Positions 9,388 through 17,594 of a DNA stretch of 64,000 nucleotides are shown piece by piece. The first letter of the stretch is position 1. Each line of letters begins with the position of its first letter. The notes beneath the pieces are model-generated. The model ran no database searches. It saw only the letters and a program-made list of their open reading frames with translations, and was not told the DNA's origin. The position numbers and the translations under genes are program-made. Origin of the DNA: VBDM01 sp035519135 (lineage in GTDB: Bacteria > Pseudomonadota > Gammaproteobacteria > Burkholderiales > SG8-39); assembly GCA_035519135.1 (NCBI GenBank), contig DATIWX010000100.1, forward strand, positions 9,458 to 73,457, given 5' to 3'.

Positions 9388-9388
9388 T

Positions 9389-10021
9389 TCAGCTCCCCGC
9401 GAGGTCGATACGCCGCGAAATCGCGGCGCCGATGCTCGCCTCGTAGTGTGTCGTGTACATCACGCGGCCGCCGCGCGTGACGTGCCCGGCTATCAGGTCC
9501 TGCACGCAATCGATCGCTGCGGCGTCGAGGGCGGTGAAAGGCTCGTCGAGCACCCACAGCGGGCTGTCCGCACCGAGCGCAAGCCGCGCCAGCGCCACGC
9601 GCCGCCGCTGCCCCTGGGACAGCACCCGCGCGGGTAGGTTCTCGCGTCCCGCGAGACCGAGCCGCCCGAGCGCCGCGCCGATTTGTCGGTCGTCGGCGAC
9701 AATGCCCGCCAGAGCGCAGGCAACGCCCAGATTCTCCACGGCAGTCAGGTCATCCTTCAGCGCATTGGCGTGGCCGATGTAGAGCAGCCGGGCCCAGAAC
9801 TCCTCCTTGAGCATGCGGACGTTCTCGCCTCCCCAGCGGATCTCGCCGCGGTCGGGCTCGAGGAGACCGCAGGCGATGCGCAGGAGGCTGGTCTTGCCGG
9901 AGCCGTTGGGGCCGCCGATACGCAGGAGCTCGCCTCCCTTCAGGGCGAAGCTCAGACCCTCGAACAGCGTGCGCTCGCCGCGCGTGCAGCGCAGGTCGAC
10001 CGCCTCGAGCGCTTTTTCCAC
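9389..10021 (-). CDS. ccmA: CcmA, ATPase of the CcmAB complex
   Basis: 210 residues, an ABC ATPase with Walker A GPNGSGKTS (residues 37-45), signature LSQGQRRRVALARL and Walker B PLWVLDEPF, followed by the H-loop TTHYEA. It is the first ccm gene in transcription order. Only 8 bases separate it from the moxR-like gene upstream, so the two are probably co-transcribed. Confidence 0.95.
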   Translation of the reverse strand: MEKALEAVDLRCTRGERTLFEGLSFALKGGELLRIGGPNGSGKTSLLRIACGLLEPDRGEIRWGGENVRMLKEEFWARLLYIGHANALKDDLTAVENLGVACALAGIVADDRQIGAALGRLGLAGRENLPARVLSQGQRRRVALARLALGADSPLWVLDEPFTALDAAAIDCVQDLIAGHVTRGGRVMYTTHYEASIGAAISRRIDLAGS

Positions 10022-10029
10022 CGCGGCGG

Positions 10030-10941
10030 CTAGGCGGCCGCCAGCTCCGCCTTGACCTCGGCGAGCAGGCGCTCGGCGTCGCTGCCGCGCACGCGGGTGA
10101 TGTCGTCCTGATATTTGAGAAGCGTGCCGAGCGTGTCGTTGACGGTCTGCGGGTCGAGCGTCATTTTGTCGAGGGCGACCAGCGCTTTCGACCAGTCGAT
10201 CGTCTCGGCGACGCCGGGCAGCTTGAACAGGTCCATCTTGCGCAGGCGCTGGACGAAGGCCACCACTTCGCGCGAAAGCCTTTCGGACGCTTCCGGCGCC
10301 TTGCGCTTGAGAATATCCAGTTCGCGGGCGGCATCGGGATAGTCCACCCAGTGATAGAAGCAGCGCCGCTTGATGGCGTCGTGGATCTCGCGCGTGCGGT
10401 TGGAGGTGAGCACGACGATCGGCGGCTCCTTCGCCTTGACCGTGCCGATCTCCGGAATCGTCACCTGGAAATCCGAGAGCACCTCGAGCAGATACGCCTC
10501 GAACGGCTCGTCGGTGCGGTCGAGCTCGTCGATCAGGAGCACGGGCGCGGCGCCCAGGTCACCTTCGAGCGCCTGCAGGATCGGCCGGCGGATGAGGAAC
10601 TTCTCGGAAAAGATGTCCTGCGACAGCGCCTCGCGCGCGTGGGTGCCTTCGGCCTCCGCCAGGCGGATCTCGATCATCTGGCGCGAGTAGTTCCACTCGT
10701 ATACGGCGGAGGCGATATCCAGGCCTTCGTAGCACTGCAGGCGCACCAGCGTCCGGCCCAGGCCGCCGGCGAGGACCTTGGCGATCTCCGTCTTGCCGAC
10801 CCCGGCCTCGCCTTCGAGAAACAGCGGCCGCTTCATCTTGAGCGCGAGGAAGACCGCGGTGGCGAGGCTGCGCTCGGCGACGTAGTCGGCGCGCGCGAGA
10901 AGTGCGAGGGTGTCGTCGATCGACTTGGGGAGCGAGGTCAT
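10030..10941 (-). CDS. MoxR-family AAA+ ATPase, CoxD-like
   Basis: 303 residues with Walker A GEAGVGKTE (from residue 44), Walker B LLIDELDR and sensor motif VLTSNRTREIHDAIKRR. The segment RLQCYEGLDIASAVYEWNY is characteristic of the CoxD subgroup, which helps mature the active site of molybdenum CO dehydrogenases. MoxR proteins normally act with a VWA-domain partner (CoxE); none is encoded here. The gene is separated from coxM by a strong terminator but lies 8 bases from ccmA, so it reads as the head of the ccm operon. Chaperone role for the upstream hydroxylase is inference. Confidence 0.85.
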   Translation of the reverse strand: MTSLPKSIDDTLALLARADYVAERSLATAVFLALKMKRPLFLEGEAGVGKTEIAKVLAGGLGRTLVRLQCYEGLDIASAVYEWNYSRQMIEIRLAEAEGTHAREALSQDIFSEKFLIRRPILQALEGDLGAAPVLLIDELDRTDEPFEAYLLEVLSDFQVTIPEIGTVKAKEPPIVVLTSNRTREIHDAIKRRCFYHWVDYPDAARELDILKRKAPEASERLSREVVAFVQRLRKMDLFKLPGVAETIDWSKALVALDKMTLDPQTVNDTLGTLLKYQDDITRVRGSDAERLLAEVKAELAAA

Positions 10942-11187
10942 GCGTCAATTATGCCATCCAATCGACTGGGTGCCTTTCTTCAAGAGTAGGGGAGCACGAG
11001 GGGAGTATCCCCTCGTGTCGTTCGTGCGAACAAAAAACCCTCCCCCAATTGGATTGGGGGAGGGCCGGTCGGGATCCCCTCGAGGAGATCAGCCCTCGAT
11101 CGGGTCCGGAAGAGTTTGATCCCCGACCGTTCACGCCGCCGCGAGGGCGGCACGCAGGCCCCGGGAACCGGGGACTCCCGGATGTTC
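10942..11187. other. Structured intergenic region between coxM and the moxR-like gene
   Basis: No convincing gene. In 246 bases there are at least four inverted repeats: 10995-11017 (CACGAGGGGA, loop GTA), 11038-11064 (terminator), an imperfect GGTCGGGATC/GATCCCCGACC pair spanning about 11067-11129, and CCCCGG-GAA-CCGGGG at 11159-11173. The coxM stop abuts the right end and the moxR-like start the left. Confidence 0.55.
11031..11064 (-). terminator. Rho-independent terminator after coxM
   Basis: Perfect 12-bp stem CCCTCCCCCAAT / ATTGGGGGAGGG with a 3-base loop, flanked on the left by six A residues, which read as a T tract on the minus strand. It should end the coxS-coxL-coxM transcript and separate it from the moxR-ccm genes. 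Confidence 0.85.
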
Positions 11188-11985
11188 TTATTTGACCGCT
11201 GCTTCGACCGCGCGCCGCGCCATCACCGTGATCAGGTGCGCCCGGTAGTCCGCTTTGGCGTGCAGGTCCGAATTGAGTCCTTTCTCGGGTACGCTGATGT
11301 TCGCGACCGATTCGGGCGCGAACTTCGACGCGAGCGCCTTCTCCATCGGCGCCACGCGGAAAACGCCCGGGCCTGCGCCGGTGACGGCGACGCGCACTCC
11401 CGAGCCGAAGTCGGCGACGAGCACGCCGACGATGGCGTAGCGCGAAGCCGGGTTCTTGAACTTCATGTACGCGGCCCGCTTCGGGATGGGGAAGGAGACC
11501 TGCTCGATGATCTCGCCCTTGCCGAGCGCGGTCTCGTACATGCCCTTGAAGAAATCGTCGGCGGCGATCTTGCGCTTGTTGGTGACGATGGTGGCGCCCA
11601 GGCCCAGCGCGCCGGCCGGATAGTCGGCCGCCGGGTCGTTGTTGGCCAGCGACCCTCCGATCGTGCCCATGTTGCGCACCATGCGGTCGCCGATGCCGCC
11701 GGCGAGCGCAGCAAGCGCCGGGATCGCCTTCCTGACTTCGGACGAGGCGGCGACTTCCGCGTGACGGGTCATCGCGCCGATGGTCACGGCCTTGCCGTCC
11801 ACCTTGATCCCCGAAAGGCCCTTGATCGACCCGAGATCGACGACGCTGGACGGCTTGGAGAGCCGCAGCTTCATCGCCGCGATCAGGCTTTGCCCTCCGG
11901 CGAGCAGCTTGGCGTCGGAGTCCTTGGCGATGATCTTCGCCGCGTCGTCGACCGATTTGACCTTCTGATATTCGAATGCGTACAT
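11188..11985 (-). CDS. coxM: CoxM-like FAD subunit of molybdenum hydroxylase
   Basis: 265 residues. FAD-binding motifs are AGGQSL (residues 29-34) and NMGTIGGSLANNDPAAD (from residue 105). This medium subunit takes electrons from the [2Fe-2S] subunit and passes them to the acceptor. It is the third gene of the locus, 12 bases after coxL and just before the terminator at 11031-11064. Subunit identity is firm; substrate is not. Confidence 0.88.
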   Translation of the reverse strand: MYAFEYQKVKSVDDAAKIIAKDSDAKLLAGGQSLIAAMKLRLSKPSSVVDLGSIKGLSGIKVDGKAVTIGAMTRHAEVAASSEVRKAIPALAALAGGIGDRMVRNMGTIGGSLANNDPAADYPAGALGLGATIVTNKRKIAADDFFKGMYETALGKGEIIEQVSFPIPKRAAYMKFKNPASRYAIVGVLVADFGSGVRVAVTGAGPGVFRVAPMEKALASKFAPESVANISVPEKGLNSDLHAKADYRAHLITVMARRAVEAAVK

Positions 11986-11997
11986 TTTTTCGTCTCC

Positions 11998-14358
11998 TCA
12001 AGCGGCTTTCTTCAGATCGCGGCACACCCGCCAGATCCGCTGCGGCGTCGCGGGCATCGCGATGTCTTGCGTGCCGAGGGCGTCGGTAAGCGCATTCATC
12101 ACCGCGGCGGGGGCGCCGATCGCACCCGCCTCGCCGCAGCCCTTCACGCCGAGCGGATTGTGCGTGCACGGCGTCTCCTTGGTGCCGACCTTGAACGTCG
12201 GCACGTCGTCGGCGCGCGGCATGCAATAGTCGAGCAAGGAGCCGGTGACCAGCTGCCCCGACTCGCCGTCGTAGTGGCAGCCTTCGGTCAACGCCTGGCC
12301 GATCCCCTGCGTGAGCCCGCCGTGAACCTGTCCCTCGACGATCATCGGGTTGATGATCTTGCCGAAGTCGTCGATCGCGGTGAAGTTCACGATCTTGACG
12401 TTGCCGGTGTCGGGATCGACCTCGACCTCGCAGATGTGGCTGCCCGCGGGGAAGGTGAAGTTGGCCGGGTCGTAGAAGGCGTTTTCGTTGAGTCCCGGCT
12501 CGAGCTTGTCGAGGGGGTAGTTGTGCGGCACGTAGGCCGCGAGCGACACCTCGGCGAAGGCCTTCTTCTTGTCGGTGCCCTTGACTACGAAGGCGCCATC
12601 CCTGAACTCGATGTCGGCCTCGGCCGCCTCCATCAGGTGTGCGGCGATCTTCCTGCCCTTGGCGATGACCTTGTCCACGGCTTTCACGATGGCGGTCCCG
12701 CCTACGGCGATGGAACGCGAGCCGTAGGTGCCCATGCCGAAGAGGATCTTGCTCGTATCGCCGTGCACGATATCGACGTCCTCGATCGGAATGCCGAGCC
12801 GGTCCGCCACCACCTGCGCGAACGTGGTCTCGTGCCCCTGGCCGTGCGCGTGCGAGCCGGTGAACACGGTGACCTTGCCGGTGGGGTGCACCCGGACCTC
12901 GCCTGCTTCGAACAGGCCCGCTCGCGCGCCCAACGCGCCGGCGACGTTGGAAGGCGCGATGCCGCAGGCCTCGATGTAGCAGGCGTAGCCCAGGCCGCGC
13001 AGCTTGCCGCGTTTCGCGGCTTCGGCTTTGCGCGCCGGAAAGCCGGCGACGTCGGCGACCTTGAGGGCCTCGACCAGCGTGGCGTCGTAGTTGCCGGTGT
13101 CGTAGAGCAGCGCGACCGGCGTCTGGTAGGGGAAGCTCGTGATGAAATTGCGCCGGCGGATCTCGGCGGGGTTCATCTTCATCTCGCGCGCCGCGGTCTC
13201 GACCAGGCGCTCGACGACGTAGGTCGCCTCCGGCCGCCCGGCGCCGCGATAGGCGTCGACCGGCGCGGTGTTGGTGAACACCGCGGTCACTTCGCAGTAG
13301 ATCACCGGCGTCGTGTATTGCCCCGCGAGCAGGGTCGCGTAGAGGATGGTCGGGATGCACGAGGCGAACGTGGAGAGATACGCTCCCATGTTCGCGGTCG
13401 TCGTCACGCGCATGGCGAGGAACTTGCCGCTCTTGTCCATGGCGAGCTCGGCCCTGGTCACGTGATCGCGGCCGTGCGCATCCGACTGGAACGACTCGCT
13501 GCGCTCGGCGGTCCACTTCACCGGGCGGTTGATCTGCTTCGACGCCCAGGTGCACACCACGTCCTCGGCATACAGGTAGATCTTCGAGCCGAAACCGCCG
13601 CCGACGTCGGGCGCCACCACGCGCACCTTGTGCTCGGGCAGGCCGAGCACGAAAGCGGTCATCAGCAGGCGCTCGACGTGGGGGTTCTGGCTGGCGACGT
13701 ACAGGGTGTAGCTGTCGTCGGCGCGCGAGTAGCTCGCATTCGCCGCGCGCGGCTCGATCGCGTTGGGGACGAGGCGGTTGTTGAGGAACTCGAGGGTGGT
13801 GACGTGCGCCGCGCCCGCGAAGGCCTTGTCGACCGCGGCCTTGTCCCCCAGCCCCCACACGTAGCAGGTGTTGTCCGGCGCGATGTCGTGCACGACGGCC
13901 GCGCCCTTCTTGCGCGCATCGCTCGCGCGCACCACCGCCGGCAGCTCCTCGTAGTCGACCTTAACCAGCTCGGCGGCGTCGCGCGCCTGCTGATAGCTCT
14001 CCGCGATGACCACGGCGACGTGGTCGCCGACGTAGCGCGCCTTGCCCTGGGCGAGGCAGGGATGCGGCGGCTCTTTCATCGGCTGCCCGTTGACGTCGGT
14101 GATCAGCCAGCCGCAGGGCAGGCCGTTCACCTTCGCCGCCGCCAGGTCGTCGCCCGTGAAGATGGCGACGACGCCGGGCGCCTTGAGCGCCTTGTCCTTC
14201 TTGATCGACCTGATCGTGGCGTGCGCGTGCGGCGAGCGCACGAAGCACGCGTAGGTCTGGTGGGGCATCGACACGTCGTCGGTGTAATTACCGGCGCCGA
14301 TGAGAAAGCGGTAGTCCTCTTTGCGCTTGACCGCAGCGCCGATATAGGGGGTCGCCAT
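11998..14358 (-). CDS. coxL: CoxL-like molybdopterin large subunit, form II
   Basis: 786 residues, the full length of xanthine-oxidase-family large subunits. Visible landmarks are GGGFGSK (residues 253-259), the active-site loop AYRGAGR (369-375), and GCGEAGAIG with the presumed catalytic glutamate at residue 743. True (form I) CO dehydrogenase carries AYXCSFR with the copper-binding Cys; here the loop is the form II type, so oxidation of CO is doubtful and another aldehyde or heterocycle may be the substrate. coxS is 1 base upstream and coxM 12 bases downstream. Confidence 0.9.
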   Translation of the reverse strand: MATPYIGAAVKRKEDYRFLIGAGNYTDDVSMPHQTYACFVRSPHAHATIRSIKKDKALKAPGVVAIFTGDDLAAAKVNGLPCGWLITDVNGQPMKEPPHPCLAQGKARYVGDHVAVVIAESYQQARDAAELVKVDYEELPAVVRASDARKKGAAVVHDIAPDNTCYVWGLGDKAAVDKAFAGAAHVTTLEFLNNRLVPNAIEPRAANASYSRADDSYTLYVASQNPHVERLLMTAFVLGLPEHKVRVVAPDVGGGFGSKIYLYAEDVVCTWASKQINRPVKWTAERSESFQSDAHGRDHVTRAELAMDKSGKFLAMRVTTTANMGAYLSTFASCIPTILYATLLAGQYTTPVIYCEVTAVFTNTAPVDAYRGAGRPEATYVVERLVETAAREMKMNPAEIRRRNFITSFPYQTPVALLYDTGNYDATLVEALKVADVAGFPARKAEAAKRGKLRGLGYACYIEACGIAPSNVAGALGARAGLFEAGEVRVHPTGKVTVFTGSHAHGQGHETTFAQVVADRLGIPIEDVDIVHGDTSKILFGMGTYGSRSIAVGGTAIVKAVDKVIAKGRKIAAHLMEAAEADIEFRDGAFVVKGTDKKKAFAEVSLAAYVPHNYPLDKLEPGLNENAFYDPANFTFPAGSHICEVEVDPDTGNVKIVNFTAIDDFGKIINPMIVEGQVHGGLTQGIGQALTEGCHYDGESGQLVTGSLLDYCMPRADDVPTFKVGTKETPCTHNPLGVKGCGEAGAIGAPAAVMNALTDALGTQDIAMPATPQRIWRVCRDLKKAA

Positions 14359-14359
14359 G

Positions 14360-14833
14360 TCAGGTCCTCATCGTCTGTGAGGCGGCCTTGATCGCCTTCA
14401 CGATGTTGTGATAGCCCGTGCAGCGGCACAGATTGCCGTCGAGCTGCTCGCGGATCTGCTCCTCGGTCGGGTTGGGGAAGTTCTTCACCAGGTCGATGGC
14501 GCTCATCACCATCCCGGGAGTGCAGAAGCCGCACTGCAGGCCGTGGTGCTGTCGGAACGCCTCCTGCATCGGGTGCAGCGTGCCGTCGGCCTTGGCGATG
14601 CCCTCGATGGTGACGATGTCGGCGCCCTCGGCCTGCATCGCGAGCATGTTGCAGGATTTCACGGCGCGGCCGTTCATATGGATGGTGCAGGCGCCGCACT
14701 GCGCGGTATCGCAGCCGACGTGGGTGCCCGTCAGCCGCAGGTGATCGCGGATGAAGCTGACGAGCAGTGTGCGCTCCTCGACTTCGCCGCTCGCCGGTTT
14801 GCCGTTGACGGTCATCGAGACCTTGACGGTCAT
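14360..14833 (-). CDS. coxS: CoxS-like [2Fe-2S] small subunit
   Basis: 157 residues from ATG 14831-14833, with GGAG 7 bases upstream. Two iron-sulfur clusters are evident: plant-ferredoxin type C41-X4-C46-X2-C49-X11-C61 and the alpha-helical type C101-X2-C104 ... C136-X-C138 (GLQCGFCTPGM and NLCRCTGYHN). First gene of the operon. An upstream in-frame ATG would add unrelated residues and lacks a ribosome site. Confidence 0.93.
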   Translation of the reverse strand: MTVKVSMTVNGKPASGEVEERTLLVSFIRDHLRLTGTHVGCDTAQCGACTIHMNGRAVKSCNMLAMQAEGADIVTIEGIAKADGTLHPMQEAFRQHHGLQCGFCTPGMVMSAIDLVKNFPNPTEEQIREQLDGNLCRCTGYHNIVKAIKAASQTMRT

Positions 14834-14951
14834 GGTTTCACTCCTTCGCTTGATGTTGAATTTCTTGTTGGAGGCACTGAATTCTTGACGAAAAATTCTC
14901 CTTGACTGCGAATTCTGTCGAGGGATTTGTTGCGATGGATGCCCCGGGAAA

Positions 14952-14980
14952 ATGCTAGACCATGCGCGCGCCGCAATCAA
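14952..14980 (-). promoter_or_regulatory. Candidate sigma-70 promoter for coxSLM
   Basis: On the minus strand, TTGATT (14975-14980) and TAGCAT (14952-14957) are separated by 17 bases, about 120 bases upstream of coxS. Only a consensus match; no operator was recognised. Confidence 0.35.
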
Positions 14981-15004
14981 CCACAAGCTTGATTGTTTCG
15001 CGCC

Positions 15005-15033
15005 TTGACCCAACCTTAAGGGAGGTCTACGCT
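15005..15033 (+). promoter_or_regulatory. Candidate sigma-70 promoter for xdhC
   Basis: TTGACC (15005-15010) and TACGCT (15028-15033) with 17-base spacing, about 55 bases upstream of the xdhC start. It is back-to-back with the coxS candidate, so the 255-base region would serve both directions. Confidence 0.35.
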
Positions 15034-15088
15034 ATCGCGTTCAAGCGTCTGTTACGATTCAACAATATCTTCCGAGCAAGGAAATCCC

Positions 15089-16096
15089 GTGGACAGCGTC
15101 GATCTGGAAGTGGTGCGCAGCGCGTTGAAATGGGCTGAATCCGGCCACCGCGCAACCTTGGGCACCGTGGTGCATACCTGGGGCTCGGCGCCGCGTCCGG
15201 TGGGCGCCATGCTGGTGATCCGCGACGACGGCCAGGTGATGGGCTCGGTTTCCGGCGGCTGCGTCGAGGACGACCTGATCGACAAGGTCAAGAGCAAGGC
15301 GATCGCAGCGACCCGGCCCGAGGTCACCACCTACGGCGTGACCCTGGAACAGGCGACGCGCTTCGGGCTCCCCTGCGGCGGTACGCTGCAGATCGTGCTC
15401 GAGCCCGTCACGCCGGAATCCAAGCTCAAGGAGTTGCTCGGGATCATCGAGCGGCACGAGCTTTCGGCGCGTTTCCTCGACATGGAGACGGGCAAGGTGC
15501 GCATCGAGCCGGGCAAATGGTCGGACCTGCTCGAGTTCGACGGCAAGGTGCTGAAGACGGTGCACGGCCCGCGCTGGCGCCTGCTCCTGATCGGGGCGGG
15601 GCAGGTGTCCCGCTATCTGGCGCAGATGGCGCAGGCGCTCGACTATCACGTGACGGTGTGTGATCCGCGCGAGGAATACGCCGACGGCTGGGATTTCGGC
15701 GCGGTCCCGATCAACCGCGGTTATCCCGACGACGTGGTGGTGCAGATGAACTTCGACGCGCACAGCGCGGTGGTGGCCCTGACGCACGATCCCAAGCTCG
15801 ACGACGCGGCGCTGCTGGAAGCACTGAAGTCCCCCGCGTTCTACGTCGGCGCGCTCGGCTCGCAGAAGAACAACGACGCGCGGCGCAAGCGCCTTGCCGG
15901 CTTCGACCTCGCGCCTTCCGAGATCGCGCGCCTGCGCGGGCCGGTCGGCCTCAAGATCGGGTCGAAGACACCTCCGGAAATCGCGATCGCGATCCTCGCG
16001 GAGTTGACCGCCGTGCGGCGCGGGGTGCAGATCCCAGAAACCATCGAGCCACCCAAGGTGAACGTCTCCGCGGGCTGCGCCGTTCCCCAGAGCTAG
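15089..16096 (+). CDS. xdhC: XdhC/CoxI-family molybdenum cofactor maturation protein
   Basis: 335 residues from GTG 15089, preceded by AAGGAA. The N-terminal XdhC_CoxI domain shows TWGSAPRPVGAMLVI and SVSGGCVEDDLI; a Rossmann domain begins at LLLIGAGQVSRYLAQ (about residue 167). XdhC proteins bind and protect Moco, and help sulfurate and insert it into xanthine-oxidase-family enzymes. It is transcribed away from coxSLM and followed 29 bases later by a MocA-type gene, together supplying the cofactor for the coxL product. Confidence 0.88.
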   Translation: MDSVDLEVVRSALKWAESGHRATLGTVVHTWGSAPRPVGAMLVIRDDGQVMGSVSGGCVEDDLIDKVKSKAIAATRPEVTTYGVTLEQATRFGLPCGGTLQIVLEPVTPESKLKELLGIIERHELSARFLDMETGKVRIEPGKWSDLLEFDGKVLKTVHGPRWRLLLIGAGQVSRYLAQMAQALDYHVTVCDPREEYADGWDFGAVPINRGYPDDVVVQMNFDAHSAVVALTHDPKLDDAALLEALKSPAFYVGALGSQKNNDARRKRLAGFDLAPSEIARLRGPVGLKIGSKTPPEIAIAILAELTAVRRGVQIPETIEPPKVNVSAGCAVPQS

Positions 16097-16125
16097 CCGT
16101 CGTTTCGCCCCTTTTCGGGGGATTC

Positions 16126-16722
16126 ATGGCCGCAAACATCCGCGGTGTTCTGCTGGCGGCGGGTTACTCGACGCGTTTCGGCTCGAACAAGCTGCTGCAG
16201 CCGCTGCCTCCGGGTTCGCCGCAAGCGGGGGTGCCGATCGCGCTGGCCGCCGCCCGCCACCTGATCGACGCCCTCCCTGAATCCATCGCCGTGGTCCGGC
16301 CCAGGGCGCAACGGCTCGGCAAGATGCTGCGCGATGCCGGCTACAGGACCATCGTGTGCAAGGACGCGGCCGAGGGCATGGGCGTGAGCCTTGCGGCGGG
16401 CGTGCGCGCCGCGGCCGATGCCGGCGGCTGGGTGATCGCCCTCGCCGACATGCCTTTCGTCCGGCCGGACACGATCCGAGCCGTCGCCGCGGCGCTGGCC
16501 GAGGGCGCGGCCATCGCGGCTCCCGCATACCGCGGCGAGCGCGGCCATCCGGTGGGTTTCGCGCGGCGCTTCCTCGACGACCTCTGCGCGTTGCGCGGCG
16601 ACGCCGGCGCGCGCGACATTCTCAAGCGGCACCCCGACTGGATCACGCTCCACGAGGTCGACGATCCCGGGGTGCTGCGCGATATCGACCGGCCTTCCGA
16701 CCTCGAGCCCGGGCAGGGCTAG
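16126..16722 (+). CDS. mocA: MocA-like molybdenum cofactor cytidylyltransferase
   Basis: 198 residues with the nucleotidyltransferase signature LLAAGYSTRFGSNKLL (from residue 9) and the metal-site ALADMPFV. MocA makes the cytosine-dinucleotide form of Moco needed by CoxL-type enzymes, consistent with its position behind xdhC. Its last 4 bases overlap the end of the convergent DUF2917 gene. Confidence 0.85.
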   Translation: MAANIRGVLLAAGYSTRFGSNKLLQPLPPGSPQAGVPIALAAARHLIDALPESIAVVRPRAQRLGKMLRDAGYRTIVCKDAAEGMGVSLAAGVRAAADAGGWVIALADMPFVRPDTIRAVAAALAEGAAIAAPAYRGERGHPVGFARRFLDDLCALRGDAGARDILKRHPDWITLHEVDDPGVLRDIDRPSDLEPGQG

Positions 16723-17069
16723 AGCGCACCCAGCCCGATCTGCGGGTGCGGGCGCTCGATCGAATCGGGTCCGAAGGTCTTCGCGAACCATTTGCGCGTC
16801 GCGCGCGCGATCCGCGCCGCAAGGCGCGGGCGCGGTAGCGGCTCGAAAAGGACGATATCGCTCTGCTCTTGTGCGTGGATGAGAGCGAGCCCGCCGCGGT
16901 CGAGCGTGAGCGCGTCGTTGGCCGAGAGGAAGTGATCCTCGAAGTCCCGGTCCTGGGTGATCCACAGCTCTCCGCGGATGCACTCGACCCGGGCGCCGGT
17001 GGGGTCGTAGACGCGGATGACCTCGCGGGGCGCGAGGTGAAGCTCGACGCGGTTGAAACCGATGTTCAT
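16719..17069 (-). CDS. DUF2917 family protein
   Basis: 116 residues. The central part (GELWITQDRDFEDHFLSANDALTLDRGGL) matches my memory of the DUF2917 beta-rich, cupin-like family; molecular function is unknown. The C-terminal third is basic (RPRLAARIARATRKWF). It shares a strand with the tautomerase gene 13 bases upstream, so the two may form a small operon. Confidence 0.65.
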   Translation of the reverse strand: MNIGFNRVELHLAPREVIRVYDPTGARVECIRGELWITQDRDFEDHFLSANDALTLDRGGLALIHAQEQSDIVLFEPLPRPRLAARIARATRKWFAKTFGPDSIERPHPQIGLGAL

Positions 17070-17082
17070 GTCCGTTTCCTTC

Positions 17083-17463
17083 CTAGGTGACGTACTGGGC
17101 GACGCCGTTGCCGAAAGACCAGTTCTCCTTCTTCACTTCGACGAGGTTGATGAGCACATCCTCGATGCGCACCCCCAGCTCGGCGTTGAGACGCTCGGCG
17201 AGGCGTTTGTACAGCGCCTTTTTCTTCTCCAGCGTGCGACCCTCGGAGATCGTCATCTGGATGACGATGATCCCGTCGCTGCGCGCGATGCCGAGATAGC
17301 CAGGGTCGTAGAGCAGGCTGCCCCTGTCGTGCTCGGTGAGGACCTGGAAGCGATCACCCTGCGGCACGTCGATGGTCTCGACCATGGTCTCGTAGACGAT
17401 TCGTCCGACTTTCTCGCCGAAGGCGGGCTTGCCTTTCATGAGGGAGATGCGCACTAGCGGCAC
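17083..17463 (-). CDS. Tautomerase-family protein
   Basis: 126 residues beginning MPLVRISLMKG, giving an N-terminal proline after Met removal, the catalytic base of the tautomerase superfamily. The repeat-like halves and the segment MTISEGRTLEKKKALYKRLAERL match the Tautomerase_3 type, where each chain contains two beta-alpha-beta units. Substrate unknown. It diverges from the LysR-type regulator gene at 17595, a common layout for a regulated gene. Confidence 0.75.
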   Translation of the reverse strand: MPLVRISLMKGKPAFGEKVGRIVYETMVETIDVPQGDRFQVLTEHDRGSLLYDPGYLGIARSDGIIVIQMTISEGRTLEKKKALYKRLAERLNAELGVRIEDVLINLVEVKKENWSFGNGVAQYVT

Positions 17464-17594
17464 GACGCTCTCCGGGCTGGCTTGATCTCCATTGGGCTTC
17501 CTTCACAATGTAATGCCGTTTGCGAATGGGAGTATCCTGCGGACTTCCAGTGTGCTCAAACGATCTTTGTTCATATTTAGCATGAGAAAAATGA

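Noticed and set aside
11998..14358. True (form I) aerobic CO dehydrogenase
   Set aside because: The active-site loop is AYRGAGR, not AYXCSFR, so only a form II annotation is supported.
11116..14391. A 1091-codon plus-strand frame across coxM and coxL
   Set aside because: Shadow of minus-strand genes that carry firm FAD and molybdopterin motifs; no domain recognised in the shadow.
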